Source of the DNA: JANXDG01 sp964561135
Lineage (GTDB): Bacteria; Elusimicrobiota; Endomicrobiia; DTEH01
Assembly (NCBI GenBank): GCA_964561135.1
Contig: CAZLOB010000032.1
Coordinates: forward strand, 1 to 54,648
Length of the DNA: 54,648 nucleotides
Direction of reading: 5' to 3'
Shown here: positions 35,662 to 45,050 of the stretch, piece after piece
Layout: every line of letters begins with the position of its first letter
Position numbering within the stretch: the first letter of the stretch is position 1
Position numbers and translations under genes: made by a program
The notes under the pieces: model-generated
Told to the model about the DNA's origin: nothing
Database searches by the model: none
What the model saw: only the letters and a program-made list of their open reading frames with translations

Positions 35662-36306
35662 ATGCAGAAAATTGTTCTTATCACAACTGGTCCCACAAGA
35701 GAGTTTATAGATCCGATAAGGTTTATTTCAAACTTATCTTCAGGTAAATTAGGATATCATATTGCTAAACAGTTTATAAAAAATAAATATAAAACTATAA
35801 TTGTAAGCGGTCCTACGGATATAAAATATCCTAAAAATTGGAAAGTTTATTATGTACAAACAGCAGAACAAATGTTTAATATTGTAAAAAATTTGTTACC
35901 TAAAATAGATGTTTTTATTTCTACAGCAGCTGTTTGCGATTTTAAACCAGAAAAAGTTTTTGTTGAAAAAATTAAAAAAAAGAAGAAAATAAGATTGTCT
36001 TTAGTATCAACAACTGATATTCTTGAATATGTTGGTAAAAACAAAGAAGTTTCACAAGTTGTTGTAGGGTTTGCATTGGAAACTGATAAAAAGAAAGCTT
36101 TAATCTATGCGAAAGAGAAATTGTACAAAAAAAATTTAGATTTAATTGTTTTAAATACAAAAGAAACTTTTGGTAGCGATTTTATAAAACCAACAATAAT
36201 CTATTCTGACGGAAAAATACAAAAGTTTAAAAAAATGAAGAAAGAAAAGTTTGCAAAGTTAATATTTTGTTTAACAGAAAATTTGTTAAAAAGAAAAAAG
36301 TTATGA
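35662..36306 (+). CDS. coaB: Phosphopantothenate-cysteine ligase (split CoaB)
   Basis: 214 residues. TTGPTREFIDPIRFISNLSSGKLG at the start (in part), then FISTAAVCDFKP and VGFALETD are CoaB hallmarks. Joins cysteine to 4'-phosphopantothenate. Independent ATG and stop suggest a genuine two-gene arrangement, as in streptococci and enterococci, not a sequencing error. Overlaps the next gene by 4 bases. Confidence 0.9.
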   Translation: MQKIVLITTGPTREFIDPIRFISNLSSGKLGYHIAKQFIKNKYKTIIVSGPTDIKYPKNWKVYYVQTAEQMFNIVKNLLPKIDVFISTAAVCDFKPEKVFVEKIKKKKKIRLSLVSTTDILEYVGKNKEVSQVVVGFALETDKKKALIYAKEKLYKKNLDLIVLNTKETFGSDFIKPTIIYSDGKIQKFKKMKKEKFAKLIFCLTENLLKRKKL

Positions 36307-37016
36307 ATAATATAGAACGGATAAAATTAAACCTTAGATTACAAAAACTTTTATCCGGTATAGATGGTCTTTATTTAGGCAAGAGATTAATGAAAACAGA
36401 TTCTAAAAACAAAAAAAGTAAAACAAAGGAAGAAATGTTGGTAGAGTTAGAAGAAGAAGTAAAAAATTGTAAAAAATGTATGTTATACAAAACAAAAGTT
36501 AAATCTGTTTTTGGTGAAGGTGATCCTGATACAAAACTTATGTTTGTTGGTGAAGGACCTGGCTTTGAAGAAGATAAACAAGGTAGACCATTTGTAGGTG
36601 CAGCAGGTGAGTTGTTAACAAAAATTATTTCAGCGATGGGGCTTACAAGAGAAAAAGTTTATATTACAAATGTTGTAAAATGTCATCCGTTAAGAATTCC
36701 TGATCCGTACTTAAGAAACAATGATAGACCACCAACTAAACAAGAAATTGAAAGTTGTATACCCTATCTTAAAAAACAGATTATGATAATTCGTCCAAGG
36801 ATTATTTGTTGTTTAGGTTCTACAGCTGCTACTGTGTTAACAAAAAAAGAGGAACCTATAAGCGAGTTAAGAGGGAAAATCTTTAAATATGAAGAAATAC
36901 CTGAAATAGAAATTGTTCCAACTTATCATCCAGCAGCATTGTTGAGAAATCCTTCATTAAAACCTTTGGTTTGGAAAGATATGAAACTTATTATGAAAAT
37001 TTTGGGGTTAAAATGA
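36303..37016 (+). CDS. Family 4 (Fe-S) uracil-DNA glycosylase
   Basis: About 237 residues from ATG 36303, which overlaps the coaB stop; an upstream TTG at 36267 is unlikely. CKKC near residue 55 with later VKCHP and ESCIP supply four Fe-S cysteines; GEGPGFEEDKQGRPFVGAAG is the uracil pocket and PTYHPAALLR the second motif. Removes uracil from DNA; family 4 is common in thermophiles and anaerobes. Confidence 0.9.
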   Translation: MNNIERIKLNLRLQKLLSGIDGLYLGKRLMKTDSKNKKSKTKEEMLVELEEEVKNCKKCMLYKTKVKSVFGEGDPDTKLMFVGEGPGFEEDKQGRPFVGAAGELLTKIISAMGLTREKVYITNVVKCHPLRIPDPYLRNNDRPPTKQEIESCIPYLKKQIMIIRPRIICCLGSTAATVLTKKEEPISELRGKIFKYEEIPEIEIVPTYHPAALLRNPSLKPLVWKDMKLIMKILGLK

Positions 37017-37017
37017 T

Positions 37018-38856
37018 ATGTTTTGTAATATAGTCTTTCCAATTCCATTACAACAAAAATTTGTTTATTTTTTGCCAGAACAAATAATTAAACAATTTTC
37101 TAATAACGAGATAAGAAGTTTGGTTGGAAGTAGAGCAATAGTAGATTTTGGCCCAAAAAAAGATGTTATTGGTGTGATTGTCGATGTTAAAGAAAAAGTG
37201 GAGTTTGATAAAAACATAAAACCAGTAAAAACTATATTTGATACGAAACCTTTGTTTAGTTTTGAACAACTTGAGTTTGCAAAAAAAATAGCTAATAAAT
37301 ATTTTGTTTCTTTAGGTATGGTTTTAAACCAGTTTTTTCCATACGAGGAAAAAGTAAAGTTTACACAAAGTATAATAGTTTCTCAAAATGTAAAAAGAGT
37401 AAAACTGGATGTAAATGTTAAATATCTGGAGTTTATAAAAGATAAAAAACTGTTGGTATTTGATACTATAAACGAAAAATTTTTGTTTTATACTAACATT
37501 ATTTTTGATATAATAAATAAAGAAAAACAACTTATTATTTTGTTTCCTTCAAACGTTTATCTTATAGATTTTTGGAAATTTTTATTAAAAAACATTAATG
37601 GTGAATCTGTTTTATTAGTGAAATCAAAAGTTATGTTATACACTGGCGAGTTGCCTGTTAAAGAAAGGTTTAGAGTTTGGCAGTTGTTAAGAAACAAACA
37701 AATAAATGTTGTATTAGCGACAAAAGTTGGTGCGTTTTTACCGTTTGAAAATGTGACAAATGTTGTGATAGATGAAGCTGATTCCTTAGGGTATAAAAAT
37801 CAAGAAGTGCCCATGTATCATGCTTGTGATATTGTTCAAGAAAGAGTTAAAACTTATAACATAGTTCTTAATTATAGTTTTTTTATACCGTCAGCAGAAT
37901 TTTTTTATAAAAACAGAAAAAGTGTAAAATTTATAAAAAGTTGTGATAATTTAGCAAAAATAAAAGTTGTAAAAGGTGAACTTAAGAAAATAATTTTGGA
38001 AAATATTTACAAGTTTAAACAAACAGTCGTTATATTTCCTTATAAAGGTTATGCAAGGTTTTGTGTGTGTTGTATATGCAAACACAAAATACCAATTAAA
38101 AAAATGGTTTCTGAAGGATTTTTATGTCCCAAATGTGGGAGTAAGTATTATGAATTACGTGGTACAGGGATACAAAAGTTTGTACAAAAATTGTATGACA
38201 TTAATAAAAACTTAACAATAGAATATATTGATTCAACTTTGAATACAAAAAAAATTGAAAAAATTATTAACGATTTTAATAACGAAAAAATAGATGTTTT
38301 AGTTGCAACACCGCTGTTGTTTAATTATATTTACAGAATAAGTTTCGCTAATGTTAAAAGTGTATATTTTGTATGCTTAGATAGTTTATTATATAGTGGG
38401 TCGTATCTTTGTTATGAAAATGTTTACAGGTTTATAACATTATGCAAGGTTTTGTTAAATAGTTATAACATTGCTGATGGAGAAATTTGTTTAGAAATAT
38501 TTCATCAAAAAGAATATAATGATGTATTACTTTCGGAGATAAAAGTTTTTTTCAAAAAAGAATTAAAAATAAGAAAAGAACTTTGTTTCCCACCATTTTG
38601 TGAAGTTATAAAGATCACTTTAGTGAGTAAGAATAAAAATAAGCTTGAAGATATAATTGATATTGCAAAAGAAAAAATACGCTCTGTTTATTTGATAGAA
38701 GATATAATAAGTGAAGATAAAATGTTTAAGGTTGAAATTTTTATAAAAATGGACAAAAATTTTGAATACCAAATGGTGCAAATTAAAGAGTTAATTTTGT
38801 CAAAGTTTGATGTGAGATTTGACAAAGTTTATGTAGAATACAATCCTGTTTTGTAA
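37018..38856 (+). CDS. priA: PriA-like primosomal protein, helicase motifs degenerate
   Basis: 612 residues (E. coli PriA is 732). The 3'-binding domain (about 1-110), the Zn region (C349, C351, C352, C354, C370, C373) and the end of the protein align with PriA by pattern. But the Walker A slot (expected TGSGKT) reads DTINEKF at 149-155, the DEEH box is DEAD (252-255), and no GRAGR motif VI is seen. Only six of the usual eight zinc cysteines remain. Likely a structural restart factor without helicase activity, as actinobacterial PriA is thought to be. Context (rpoZ-coaC-coaB-priA) supports the name. Confidence 0.75.
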   Translation: MFCNIVFPIPLQQKFVYFLPEQIIKQFSNNEIRSLVGSRAIVDFGPKKDVIGVIVDVKEKVEFDKNIKPVKTIFDTKPLFSFEQLEFAKKIANKYFVSLGMVLNQFFPYEEKVKFTQSIIVSQNVKRVKLDVNVKYLEFIKDKKLLVFDTINEKFLFYTNIIFDIINKEKQLIILFPSNVYLIDFWKFLLKNINGESVLLVKSKVMLYTGELPVKERFRVWQLLRNKQINVVLATKVGAFLPFENVTNVVIDEADSLGYKNQEVPMYHACDIVQERVKTYNIVLNYSFFIPSAEFFYKNRKSVKFIKSCDNLAKIKVVKGELKKIILENIYKFKQTVVIFPYKGYARFCVCCICKHKIPIKKMVSEGFLCPKCGSKYYELRGTGIQKFVQKLYDINKNLTIEYIDSTLNTKKIEKIINDFNNEKIDVLVATPLLFNYIYRISFANVKSVYFVCLDSLLYSGSYLCYENVYRFITLCKVLLNSYNIADGEICLEIFHQKEYNDVLLSEIKVFFKKELKIRKELCFPPFCEVIKITLVSKNKNKLEDIIDIAKEKIRSVYLIEDIISEDKMFKVEIFIKMDKNFEYQMVQIKELILSKFDVRFDKVYVEYNPVL

Positions 38857-38900
38857 TTAGTGTTGAAATAAAAGTTTTATTTTTATAAAAGAGAAACACT

Positions 38901-39437
38901 ATGAAAATAAAACTTAATCCAAAAATGTATTACAAACTTATCAATCATGGGCCATGTTGTTTGATAACTTCTGGGAATGAAAATATTAAAAATGTAGCGC
39001 CGATCGCTTGGGTTACACCCTTAAATGATGATCCACCGTTGGTGGTTATTTGTGTTTCATCCACACATTATACTGCTGAACTTATAAATAAATATAAAGA
39101 GTTTGTTATAAATGTGCCAAGTGTGAATCTGATTGAAGAAATTAAACTTGCTGGAAAAATATCTGGTAGGAAGAAAAACAAGTTTGAAATGTTAAAATTA
39201 ACTGTTGAAGAAGGTGTTGAAGTAAAAACAGTTCATATAAAAGAATGTATAGGATTTATAGAAGCAAAATTAGTTGATAAAAAAGAGTATGACGGTGTGA
39301 TACTTTTTGTTGGTAAAGTTGTCCACTGTGAAGTTGAGAAAGATGTTTTTGATGGTGAAAATTTGGTTCCTGAGAAAGCAAAAACAATACATCATGTTGG
39401 TGGTAACAAATTTTTTGTTTCATCAAAGATTATTTAA
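38901..39437 (+). CDS. Flavin reductase-like FMN-binding protein
   Basis: 178 residues, split-barrel flavin-binding fold: CCLITSGNENIKNVAPIAWVTPL (in part) and later VINVP and LAGKISGRKKNKFE. Family members bind FMN and pass electrons to partner oxygenases, rubredoxins or flavodoxins; in strict anaerobes they are often called flavoredoxin. Role here unknown. The 44-base gap upstream has AAAGAG as a weak ribosome site. Confidence 0.82.
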   Translation: MKIKLNPKMYYKLINHGPCCLITSGNENIKNVAPIAWVTPLNDDPPLVVICVSSTHYTAELINKYKEFVINVPSVNLIEEIKLAGKISGRKKNKFEMLKLTVEEGVEVKTVHIKECIGFIEAKLVDKKEYDGVILFVGKVVHCEVEKDVFDGENLVPEKAKTIHHVGGNKFFVSSKII

Positions 39438-39456
39438 TAATGGAAAGGAGTAAAAA

Positions 39457-40599
39457 ATGAAAAAATATTTTTTGTTAACCCCGGGACCAACTCCAGTACC
39501 CCCTGAAGTCGCATCTGCTGAAGCTCAACCTATATTACATCATAGAACAACTGAATTTGGTAAAATATTTATCGATGTTATTGATGGAATGAAATATGTG
39601 TTCCAAACAAAGAACGATGTTTTAATGGTTACAGGTTCAGGGACTGCTGCTATGGAAGCTTCAGTGGTAAACTTGTTATCTGCTGGTGATGAAGTTATAG
39701 TAGCATCATGTGGGAATTTTGGAGATAGATGGGAGAACATTTGCAATGCTTACGGAGTCAAAGTGCATAAAGTTGCAGTTGAATGGGGGCAGGCAATTAA
39801 TCCTGTTGATATTGAAGAAATTCTTAAGAAAAACAAAAATATTAAAGCTGTGTTTACTACACATACGGAAACTTCAACTGGTATTGTTAATGATATAGAA
39901 ACAATTGGTAAAATAGTAAAAGATACAGAAGCTGTGTTAGTAGTGGACACTGTAAGTGGTCTAGTAAATCAAAAATTTTTAACTGATGACTGGTATGTTG
40001 ATGTTGCAGTGACAGGTTCACAGAAAGGTCTTATGTCTCCACCGGGATTATCTTTTGTTACTGTTAGTCCAAAAGCATGGCAGTTAGTAGAAAAATCAAC
40101 TTTACCAAAGTTTTATTTTGATTTTAAAAGGATGAGAAAATCAATTGATAACAAAGAAACACCCTTTACCCCTGCTGTTTCTTTAGTTGTTGCTATCCAT
40201 AAAGCAATAGAAATGATAAAAGAAAAGACTTTAGAAAAAATATGGTATGATACAGAAAAACTTGCAAAAGCTGTCCGTGCAGCTGTAAAATCTATGGGAT
40301 TAAAAATTTTCTGTGATGAGAACCATATAAGCAATATTGTAACGCCTATTTCTATGCCTGAAGGTGTTGATGGGCAAAAAGTTGTAAAAACATTAAGAGA
40401 GGAATTTGGTATTTCAATAGCAGGAGGACAATCTAAACTTAAAGGAAAGATTGTTCGTATAGCACATATGGGATATATAGACAAAACAGATTTAGTTGTA
40501 GGTATTTCATTTTTAGAGCTTGTGTTAAGAAGGTTTGGTGTGAATATTGAAGTTGGCAGTGGAGTGAAGACTTTTCAGGAAGTTTTGGAGGCAAAATAA
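39457..40599 (+). CDS. Class V aminotransferase (serine-pyruvate/alanine-glyoxylate type)
   Basis: 380 residues. LTPGPTPVPPEVASA opening, VTGSGTAAMEA, and PLP lysine K190 in TGSQKGLMSPPGL. AGXT-like fold. Because serA follows 14 bases later, it probably serves as the phosphoserine transaminase, a role known for this branch in some anaerobes and archaea. Alanine:glyoxylate use is an alternative. Ribosome site GGAAAGGAG. Confidence 0.87.
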   Translation: MKKYFLLTPGPTPVPPEVASAEAQPILHHRTTEFGKIFIDVIDGMKYVFQTKNDVLMVTGSGTAAMEASVVNLLSAGDEVIVASCGNFGDRWENICNAYGVKVHKVAVEWGQAINPVDIEEILKKNKNIKAVFTTHTETSTGIVNDIETIGKIVKDTEAVLVVDTVSGLVNQKFLTDDWYVDVAVTGSQKGLMSPPGLSFVTVSPKAWQLVEKSTLPKFYFDFKRMRKSIDNKETPFTPAVSLVVAIHKAIEMIKEKTLEKIWYDTEKLAKAVRAAVKSMGLKIFCDENHISNIVTPISMPEGVDGQKVVKTLREEFGISIAGGQSKLKGKIVRIAHMGYIDKTDLVVGISFLELVLRRFGVNIEVGSGVKTFQEVLEAK

Positions 40600-40613
40600 A
40601 AAGGAGACAGAAT

Positions 40614-42203
40614 ATGAAAAAGTATAAGGTTTTAATGACATATAAAAATACTGAAGGATTAGAAAAACTTTTACACCATCCTGAAATACAAGTTGATATT
40701 AAACCTAAGCCAACTCAAGAAGAGTTAGCTAATATAGTGAAAGATTACGATTGTTTGTTAATCCGTTCTGAAGTAAAGGTTACAAAGGAAGTAATTGATG
40801 CATCTGAGAAACTTAAGCTTGTATGTCGTGCAGGGACTGGTGTTGATAATGTAGATTTACAATATGCTACGAAAAAAGGTGTGATAGTTATGAATGTCCC
40901 TGGCGGGAATACGATTTCTGCATGTGAACATACAATTGGTTTGATTCTTGCAATGATGCGAAATATACCTCAAGCATATGTTTCTTTAAAATCTGGCAAA
41001 TGGGAAAGAGAAAAGTTCACAGGTAATGAACTTCAAGGTAAAACTTTAGGGTTGATCGGTTTAGGACGAATTGGTTCTGAAGTTGCTAAAAGAATGAAAG
41101 CGTTTGATATGAAAGTTATAGCTTATGATCCGTATGTGTCAGAAGAGTATGCGAAACAGATTGGTGTTGAACTAAAATCTTTTGAAGAAGTAATAAAAGA
41201 AGCAGATATTATTTCTTTACATGTGCCAAAGACGGAAGAAACTAAAAATTTGATAAATAAAGATGTTATGATGAAAATGAAAGATGGTGTTTGTATTGTA
41301 AACTGTGCCCGTGGAGGAATCGTTAACGAAAATGATTTATATGAAATGTTAAAATCTAAAAAAGTTGCAGCTGCTGCGTTGGATGTTTTTGAAAACGAGC
41401 CGATTACAAGTTCGCCATTGTTTGAACTTGATAATGTTATAGTTACGCCTCATTTAGGTGCTTCCACTGAAGAAGCACAAATAAAAATTGCAAAAGAAGT
41501 CGCTGATATGATAATAGACTTTTTTATCAATGGTATAATTAGGAATGCTGTTAATATTCCTTCTATAGATAAAGAAACTTATAACAAATTAGCTCCATAC
41601 ATAACTTTGTTAGAAAAAGTTGGTGTTTTACAAAGTAAACTTTTAGAAGGTGCAGTAAAAGAAATTTATATTCAGTACATTGGGCCTGTTTTCCAACAGT
41701 TAAATACATATATCCTTACTTCAGCTTATGTAAGAAGATTCTTATCTAATTTTGTTGATATCTCACTTAATTATGTTAACGCACAGGTTGTTGCAAAAGA
41801 AAGAGGGATCCTTGTTAAAGAAACAAAAATTGCCGAAGGTAAAGAATATAAAGAATATATTAATGTTATTGTGAAGACAACTAAACAAGAAAATTCTATA
41901 TCTGCAGTTGTTATTAATAATAACGATTATCGTATTGTTGAGATTAACGGTATGGATTGCGATGTAGAACCTGAAGGAAAAATTATTATACTTTCTAATA
42001 TAGACAAACCAGGAATAATTGGTAAAATAGGAACAATTTTAGGTGATAATAACATAAACATAGGCAAAATGTTTGTTGCAAGAAGAACAGTTGGTGGCGA
42101 TGCGTTTACTTTTATAAATATTGACAACGATCTTACATGTGAATTAATAGAAAAAATAAAACAAGTTTCAGGAGTAAAAGAAGCAAAATTTGTTAATCTA
42201 TGA
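40614..42203 (+). CDS. serA: D-3-phosphoglycerate dehydrogenase
   Basis: 529 residues, the long form. NAD-binding GLGRIGSEVAKR, catalytic RGGIVNE, HLGASTEEAQ (His), an intervening ASB domain (about 315-440) and a C-terminal ACT domain (ILSNIDKPGIIGKIGTIL, about 455-529) for serine feedback. First step of serine synthesis. AAGGAG upstream. It overlaps the ABC ATPase by 4 bases. Confidence 0.95.
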   Translation: MKKYKVLMTYKNTEGLEKLLHHPEIQVDIKPKPTQEELANIVKDYDCLLIRSEVKVTKEVIDASEKLKLVCRAGTGVDNVDLQYATKKGVIVMNVPGGNTISACEHTIGLILAMMRNIPQAYVSLKSGKWEREKFTGNELQGKTLGLIGLGRIGSEVAKRMKAFDMKVIAYDPYVSEEYAKQIGVELKSFEEVIKEADIISLHVPKTEETKNLINKDVMMKMKDGVCIVNCARGGIVNENDLYEMLKSKKVAAAALDVFENEPITSSPLFELDNVIVTPHLGASTEEAQIKIAKEVADMIIDFFINGIIRNAVNIPSIDKETYNKLAPYITLLEKVGVLQSKLLEGAVKEIYIQYIGPVFQQLNTYILTSAYVRRFLSNFVDISLNYVNAQVVAKERGILVKETKIAEGKEYKEYINVIVKTTKQENSISAVVINNNDYRIVEINGMDCDVEPEGKIIILSNIDKPGIIGKIGTILGDNNINIGKMFVARRTVGGDAFTFINIDNDLTCELIEKIKQVSGVKEAKFVNL

Positions 42204-42934
42204 ATGATAAAAAAGCAATATTACAGATTAAAAATCTTACAAAAATTTATAAAAAACATAAGTTTGTATCTATAAAAAAAACTGTTGGTGTTGAAAGTTT
42301 GAACTTAGAGATTTTTGAAAACGAAATTTTTGGTTTGTTAGGTCTGAATGGTTCCGGAAAAACAACTGTTATAAAATTGATACTAGGGTTGTTGAAACCT
42401 GATGAAGGAGAAATTTATTTTCTTGACAAAAGACTGCCTGATTGGAAAATTAATAAATATATTGGCTATTTACCTGAAATGGTGAGTTTTAACAAAAATT
42501 TTTCTGGCTACGAATTGTTAAAATTTTATTCAAAACTTACAAATCTTGTAGATGAACAAAGATTGAATAAGATAATAAAGTTTGTAAAGCTTGAGAACGA
42601 TATTCATCGTAAAGTGTCTGATTATTCAAAAGGTATGATACAAAGGTTAGGTATAGCACAAGCTATTCTTCATGATCCTTATCTTTTGATTTTTGACGAA
42701 CCTACAAGCGGATTAGACCCTGTAGGTATAAAAGAAATAAGGGATTTTATATTGGAGTTAAAGTCTCAAGGTAAAACAATATTTTTTTCTTCACATTTAA
42801 TTTCTGAACTTGAGAAAGTTTGTGATCGTGTTGGGATAATACACAAAGGGAAAGTTATACGTATAGTGGACAATAGTGAATGGCAAAACATACCCTTAGA
42901 AGAAATTTTTATTAACACAATTACACAAAATTAA
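42200..42934 (+). CDS. ABC transporter ATPase, permease not adjacent
   Basis: 244 residues. Walker A GLNGSGKTT, signature YSKGMIQRLG (in place of LSGGQ), Walker B LLIFDEPTSGLDP, and switch SSHLISELE. The variant signature and short length fit ABC-2 exporter ATPases (CcmA-like). No permease gene is beside it; the next gene is a SurA-like chaperone. Confidence 0.88.
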   Translation: MNDKKAILQIKNLTKIYKKHKFVSIKKTVGVESLNLEIFENEIFGLLGLNGSGKTTVIKLILGLLKPDEGEIYFLDKRLPDWKINKYIGYLPEMVSFNKNFSGYELLKFYSKLTNLVDEQRLNKIIKFVKLENDIHRKVSDYSKGMIQRLGIAQAILHDPYLLIFDEPTSGLDPVGIKEIRDFILELKSQGKTIFFSSHLISELEKVCDRVGIIHKGKVIRIVDNSEWQNIPLEEIFINTITQN

Positions 42935-42950
42935 ATAAAAGGAGAAAGTT

Positions 42951-43991
42951 GTGAAAAAAAATATAATATTTATAACAACACTTTTTTTGTTAAATCACAA
43001 CTTATTTTCGGTTGTTGTTGACAAAGTTATTGTAAGAGTTAACAAAGAGAATATTATGAAGTCAGAGTTTGATAAACTTTACAACGCAGCAGTTGAACAA
43101 CTAAAACAGCTTTCATCTAAAGAAATTTCTAAAGAAGAAGAAGAAATGTTAAAACAAAAAGTTTTAGATCATCTTATTGCACAAAAGTTGTTGCTTCAAG
43201 AAGCTAAAAGAAGAAATTTAAAAGTTACAAAACGTGAACTTGAGGAAGGAATAAAAACAATAAAGTCAAGGTTCCCATCAGACCAGATGTTCCAACTCGA
43301 ACTAAAAAAAGAAAATCTTACTGAGAAACAATTTCAAAAACAACTTGAAGAACAAATAATGGTGTTGAAACTTGTTGATGAAGTGGTGAAGAAAAATGTC
43401 GTTCAGCCTACAGAAAAAGATGCAAAAGAGTTGTTTAATAAACTTGTTAGATATATTGAAAAAAAAGATATTAAAGATGTGAAAGAAGAAGAACAAGAAG
43501 AATTCAAACTTTTAGCACAGCTTGTTCAACGATATTTTGATGAACAAGTACGTGTTAGACATATTTTGGTAAGAGTTGATGCTAATGCAAGTCAAAAAGA
43601 AAAAGAAGAGGCAAAAAAGAAAATTTTAGAAATAAAATCAAAGATTGATAAAGGAGAAGATTTTGCTACATTAGCACAAAAATTTTCTGAAGATTCTGGC
43701 AGTAGAGAACGTGGTGGTGATTTAGGGTTTATTGCTAAAGGTGATACTGTTGAAGAATTTGAAAAAGTTGCTTTTTCTTTAAAAGAGGGTGAGGTTAGTG
43801 ATGTTGTAGAAACAAAATTTGGGTATCACATAATCAAAGTTATAGAAAAAAGGCCAAAAAGAAAACCTGATTTTGAACAAATTAAAGAAGATCTGTTGCA
43901 ATATTTATTAAGAAAAAATGCTGAGAAATGTTATGACGAGTTTGTTGAAAGTTTAAAGAAAAAAGCTGATATTCAATATTTTGAAAAATAA
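42951..43991 (+). CDS. SurA/PrsA-type peptidyl-prolyl isomerase
   Basis: 346 residues, start GTG with GGAG upstream. N-terminal signal (IIFITTLFLLNHNLFS), a SurA-N helical region rich in Lys/Glu, and one parvulin domain (about 200-295: RHILVRVD, ERGGDLGFI, FGYHIIKVIE). Periplasmic chaperone, probably for barrels such as the one at the left edge. It precedes pdxA, as surA does in E. coli. Confidence 0.88.
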   Translation: MKKNIIFITTLFLLNHNLFSVVVDKVIVRVNKENIMKSEFDKLYNAAVEQLKQLSSKEISKEEEEMLKQKVLDHLIAQKLLLQEAKRRNLKVTKRELEEGIKTIKSRFPSDQMFQLELKKENLTEKQFQKQLEEQIMVLKLVDEVVKKNVVQPTEKDAKELFNKLVRYIEKKDIKDVKEEEQEEFKLLAQLVQRYFDEQVRVRHILVRVDANASQKEKEEAKKKILEIKSKIDKGEDFATLAQKFSEDSGSRERGGDLGFIAKGDTVEEFEKVAFSLKEGEVSDVVETKFGYHIIKVIEKRPKRKPDFEQIKEDLLQYLLRKNAEKCYDEFVESLKKKADIQYFEK

Positions 43992-44000
43992 AATAGCTGT

Positions 44001-45050
44001 ATGGATAAATACTTGTTGGTTATTAGTTGTGGCGAAGTTTTAGGTATTAGTTACGAACTTGTTTTAAAAATATCTAAGTTTTTAGAAAACAACAGATTTC
44101 TTATACCTGTTTTAGTGGGTAATTTAAAATGGTTAAAGTATGTATCTAAAAAAATAAATACAGGCTTATCTTTTTTAGTAGTAAACGAAGAGATATTAGC
44201 TACAACTCAAAAACTCGTCTTGCCAAAACAGAAATGTTTATTGATAGATGTTTTACCAAATTATGATATTTTTACTTTAAAAAGAAATTCTGGCGAAGTT
44301 TCAATCTGTACATTAGAAAAAACTGTTGATTTAATTCACTTATTTATTAAATTTAAGAAAAAGTTTTGTTTATTGACCATGCCTGTATCGAAAAAAAATA
44401 TACAAAAATATAATAAAAATTTTGTTGGACATACAGAATTTTTTGCAAAAAAATTTGATATTTCTTTATACAATGTATCTATGCTAATGGAAGGAGAAGA
44501 TAAAGATAGAAATTTGTATAGAGTTTTAATGTTGACAAGACATATTCCTTTAAAAGATGTTGTTAAAAATTTAGATGTTGAAAAAAGTGTTGTTCAAATA
44601 AAAAATGTTGTAAATTTTATTGACAAGTATGAAAAGATAAAAGTAAATAATATTTTCTTATGTGGAGTTAATCCACACAATGGAGATAATGGTGCTATAG
44701 GTAAAGAAGAAATAACGGTTTTTCCAGAAATAGTTAAGAAATTAAAATCTACTTTATACAATAAAAAAATTTTTTATCCATACTCAGCTGCAGATGCTTT
44801 TAATTATGTTAGATGCAAAAAAGATTCTTTAATTGTGTGTATATATCATGACCAGGCAATGTTGCCATTGAAACTTTTGTGTGGTTATAAGATTACAAAT
44901 ATTACTGTAGGATTACCATTTTTACGAGTTTCTCCAGGACATGGTACAGCTGAAAATATTATGTTTAAAAATTCTGCTGATCTTTCAGGAGTAAAATTTT
45001 GTATTGAAAAGCTTCAAGAGTTTTTAAATAATGTTAAAGAAAAATATTAA
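44001..45050 (+). CDS. pdxA: PdxA-family 4-hydroxythreonine-4-phosphate dehydrogenase
   Basis: 349 residues. GHTEFFA, GVNPHNGDNGAIG, IYHDQAMLPLK and GLPFLRVSPGHGTA hold the metal-binding histidines. The N-terminal motif, normally GDPAGIGPE, is GEVLGISYE, a clear divergence. It makes a precursor of pyridoxal phosphate; no pdxJ is in the window. Its last 20 bases overlap rimI. Confidence 0.85.
   Translation: MDKYLLVISCGEVLGISYELVLKISKFLENNRFLIPVLVGNLKWLKYVSKKINTGLSFLVVNEEILATTQKLVLPKQKCLLIDVLPNYDIFTLKRNSGEVSICTLEKTVDLIHLFIKFKKKFCLLTMPVSKKNIQKYNKNFVGHTEFFAKKFDISLYNVSMLMEGEDKDRNLYRVLMLTRHIPLKDVVKNLDVEKSVVQIKNVVNFIDKYEKIKVNNIFLCGVNPHNGDNGAIGKEEITVFPEIVKKLKSTLYNKKIFYPYSAADAFNYVRCKKDSLIVCIYHDQAMLPLKLLCGYKITNITVGLPFLRVSPGHGTAENIMFKNSADLSGVKFCIEKLQEFLNNVKEKY

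Noticed and set aside
36267..36302. N-terminal extension of the uracil-DNA glycosylase from a TTG
   Set aside because: It lies inside coaB with no ribosome site, while ATG 36303 gives the usual ATGA overlap.
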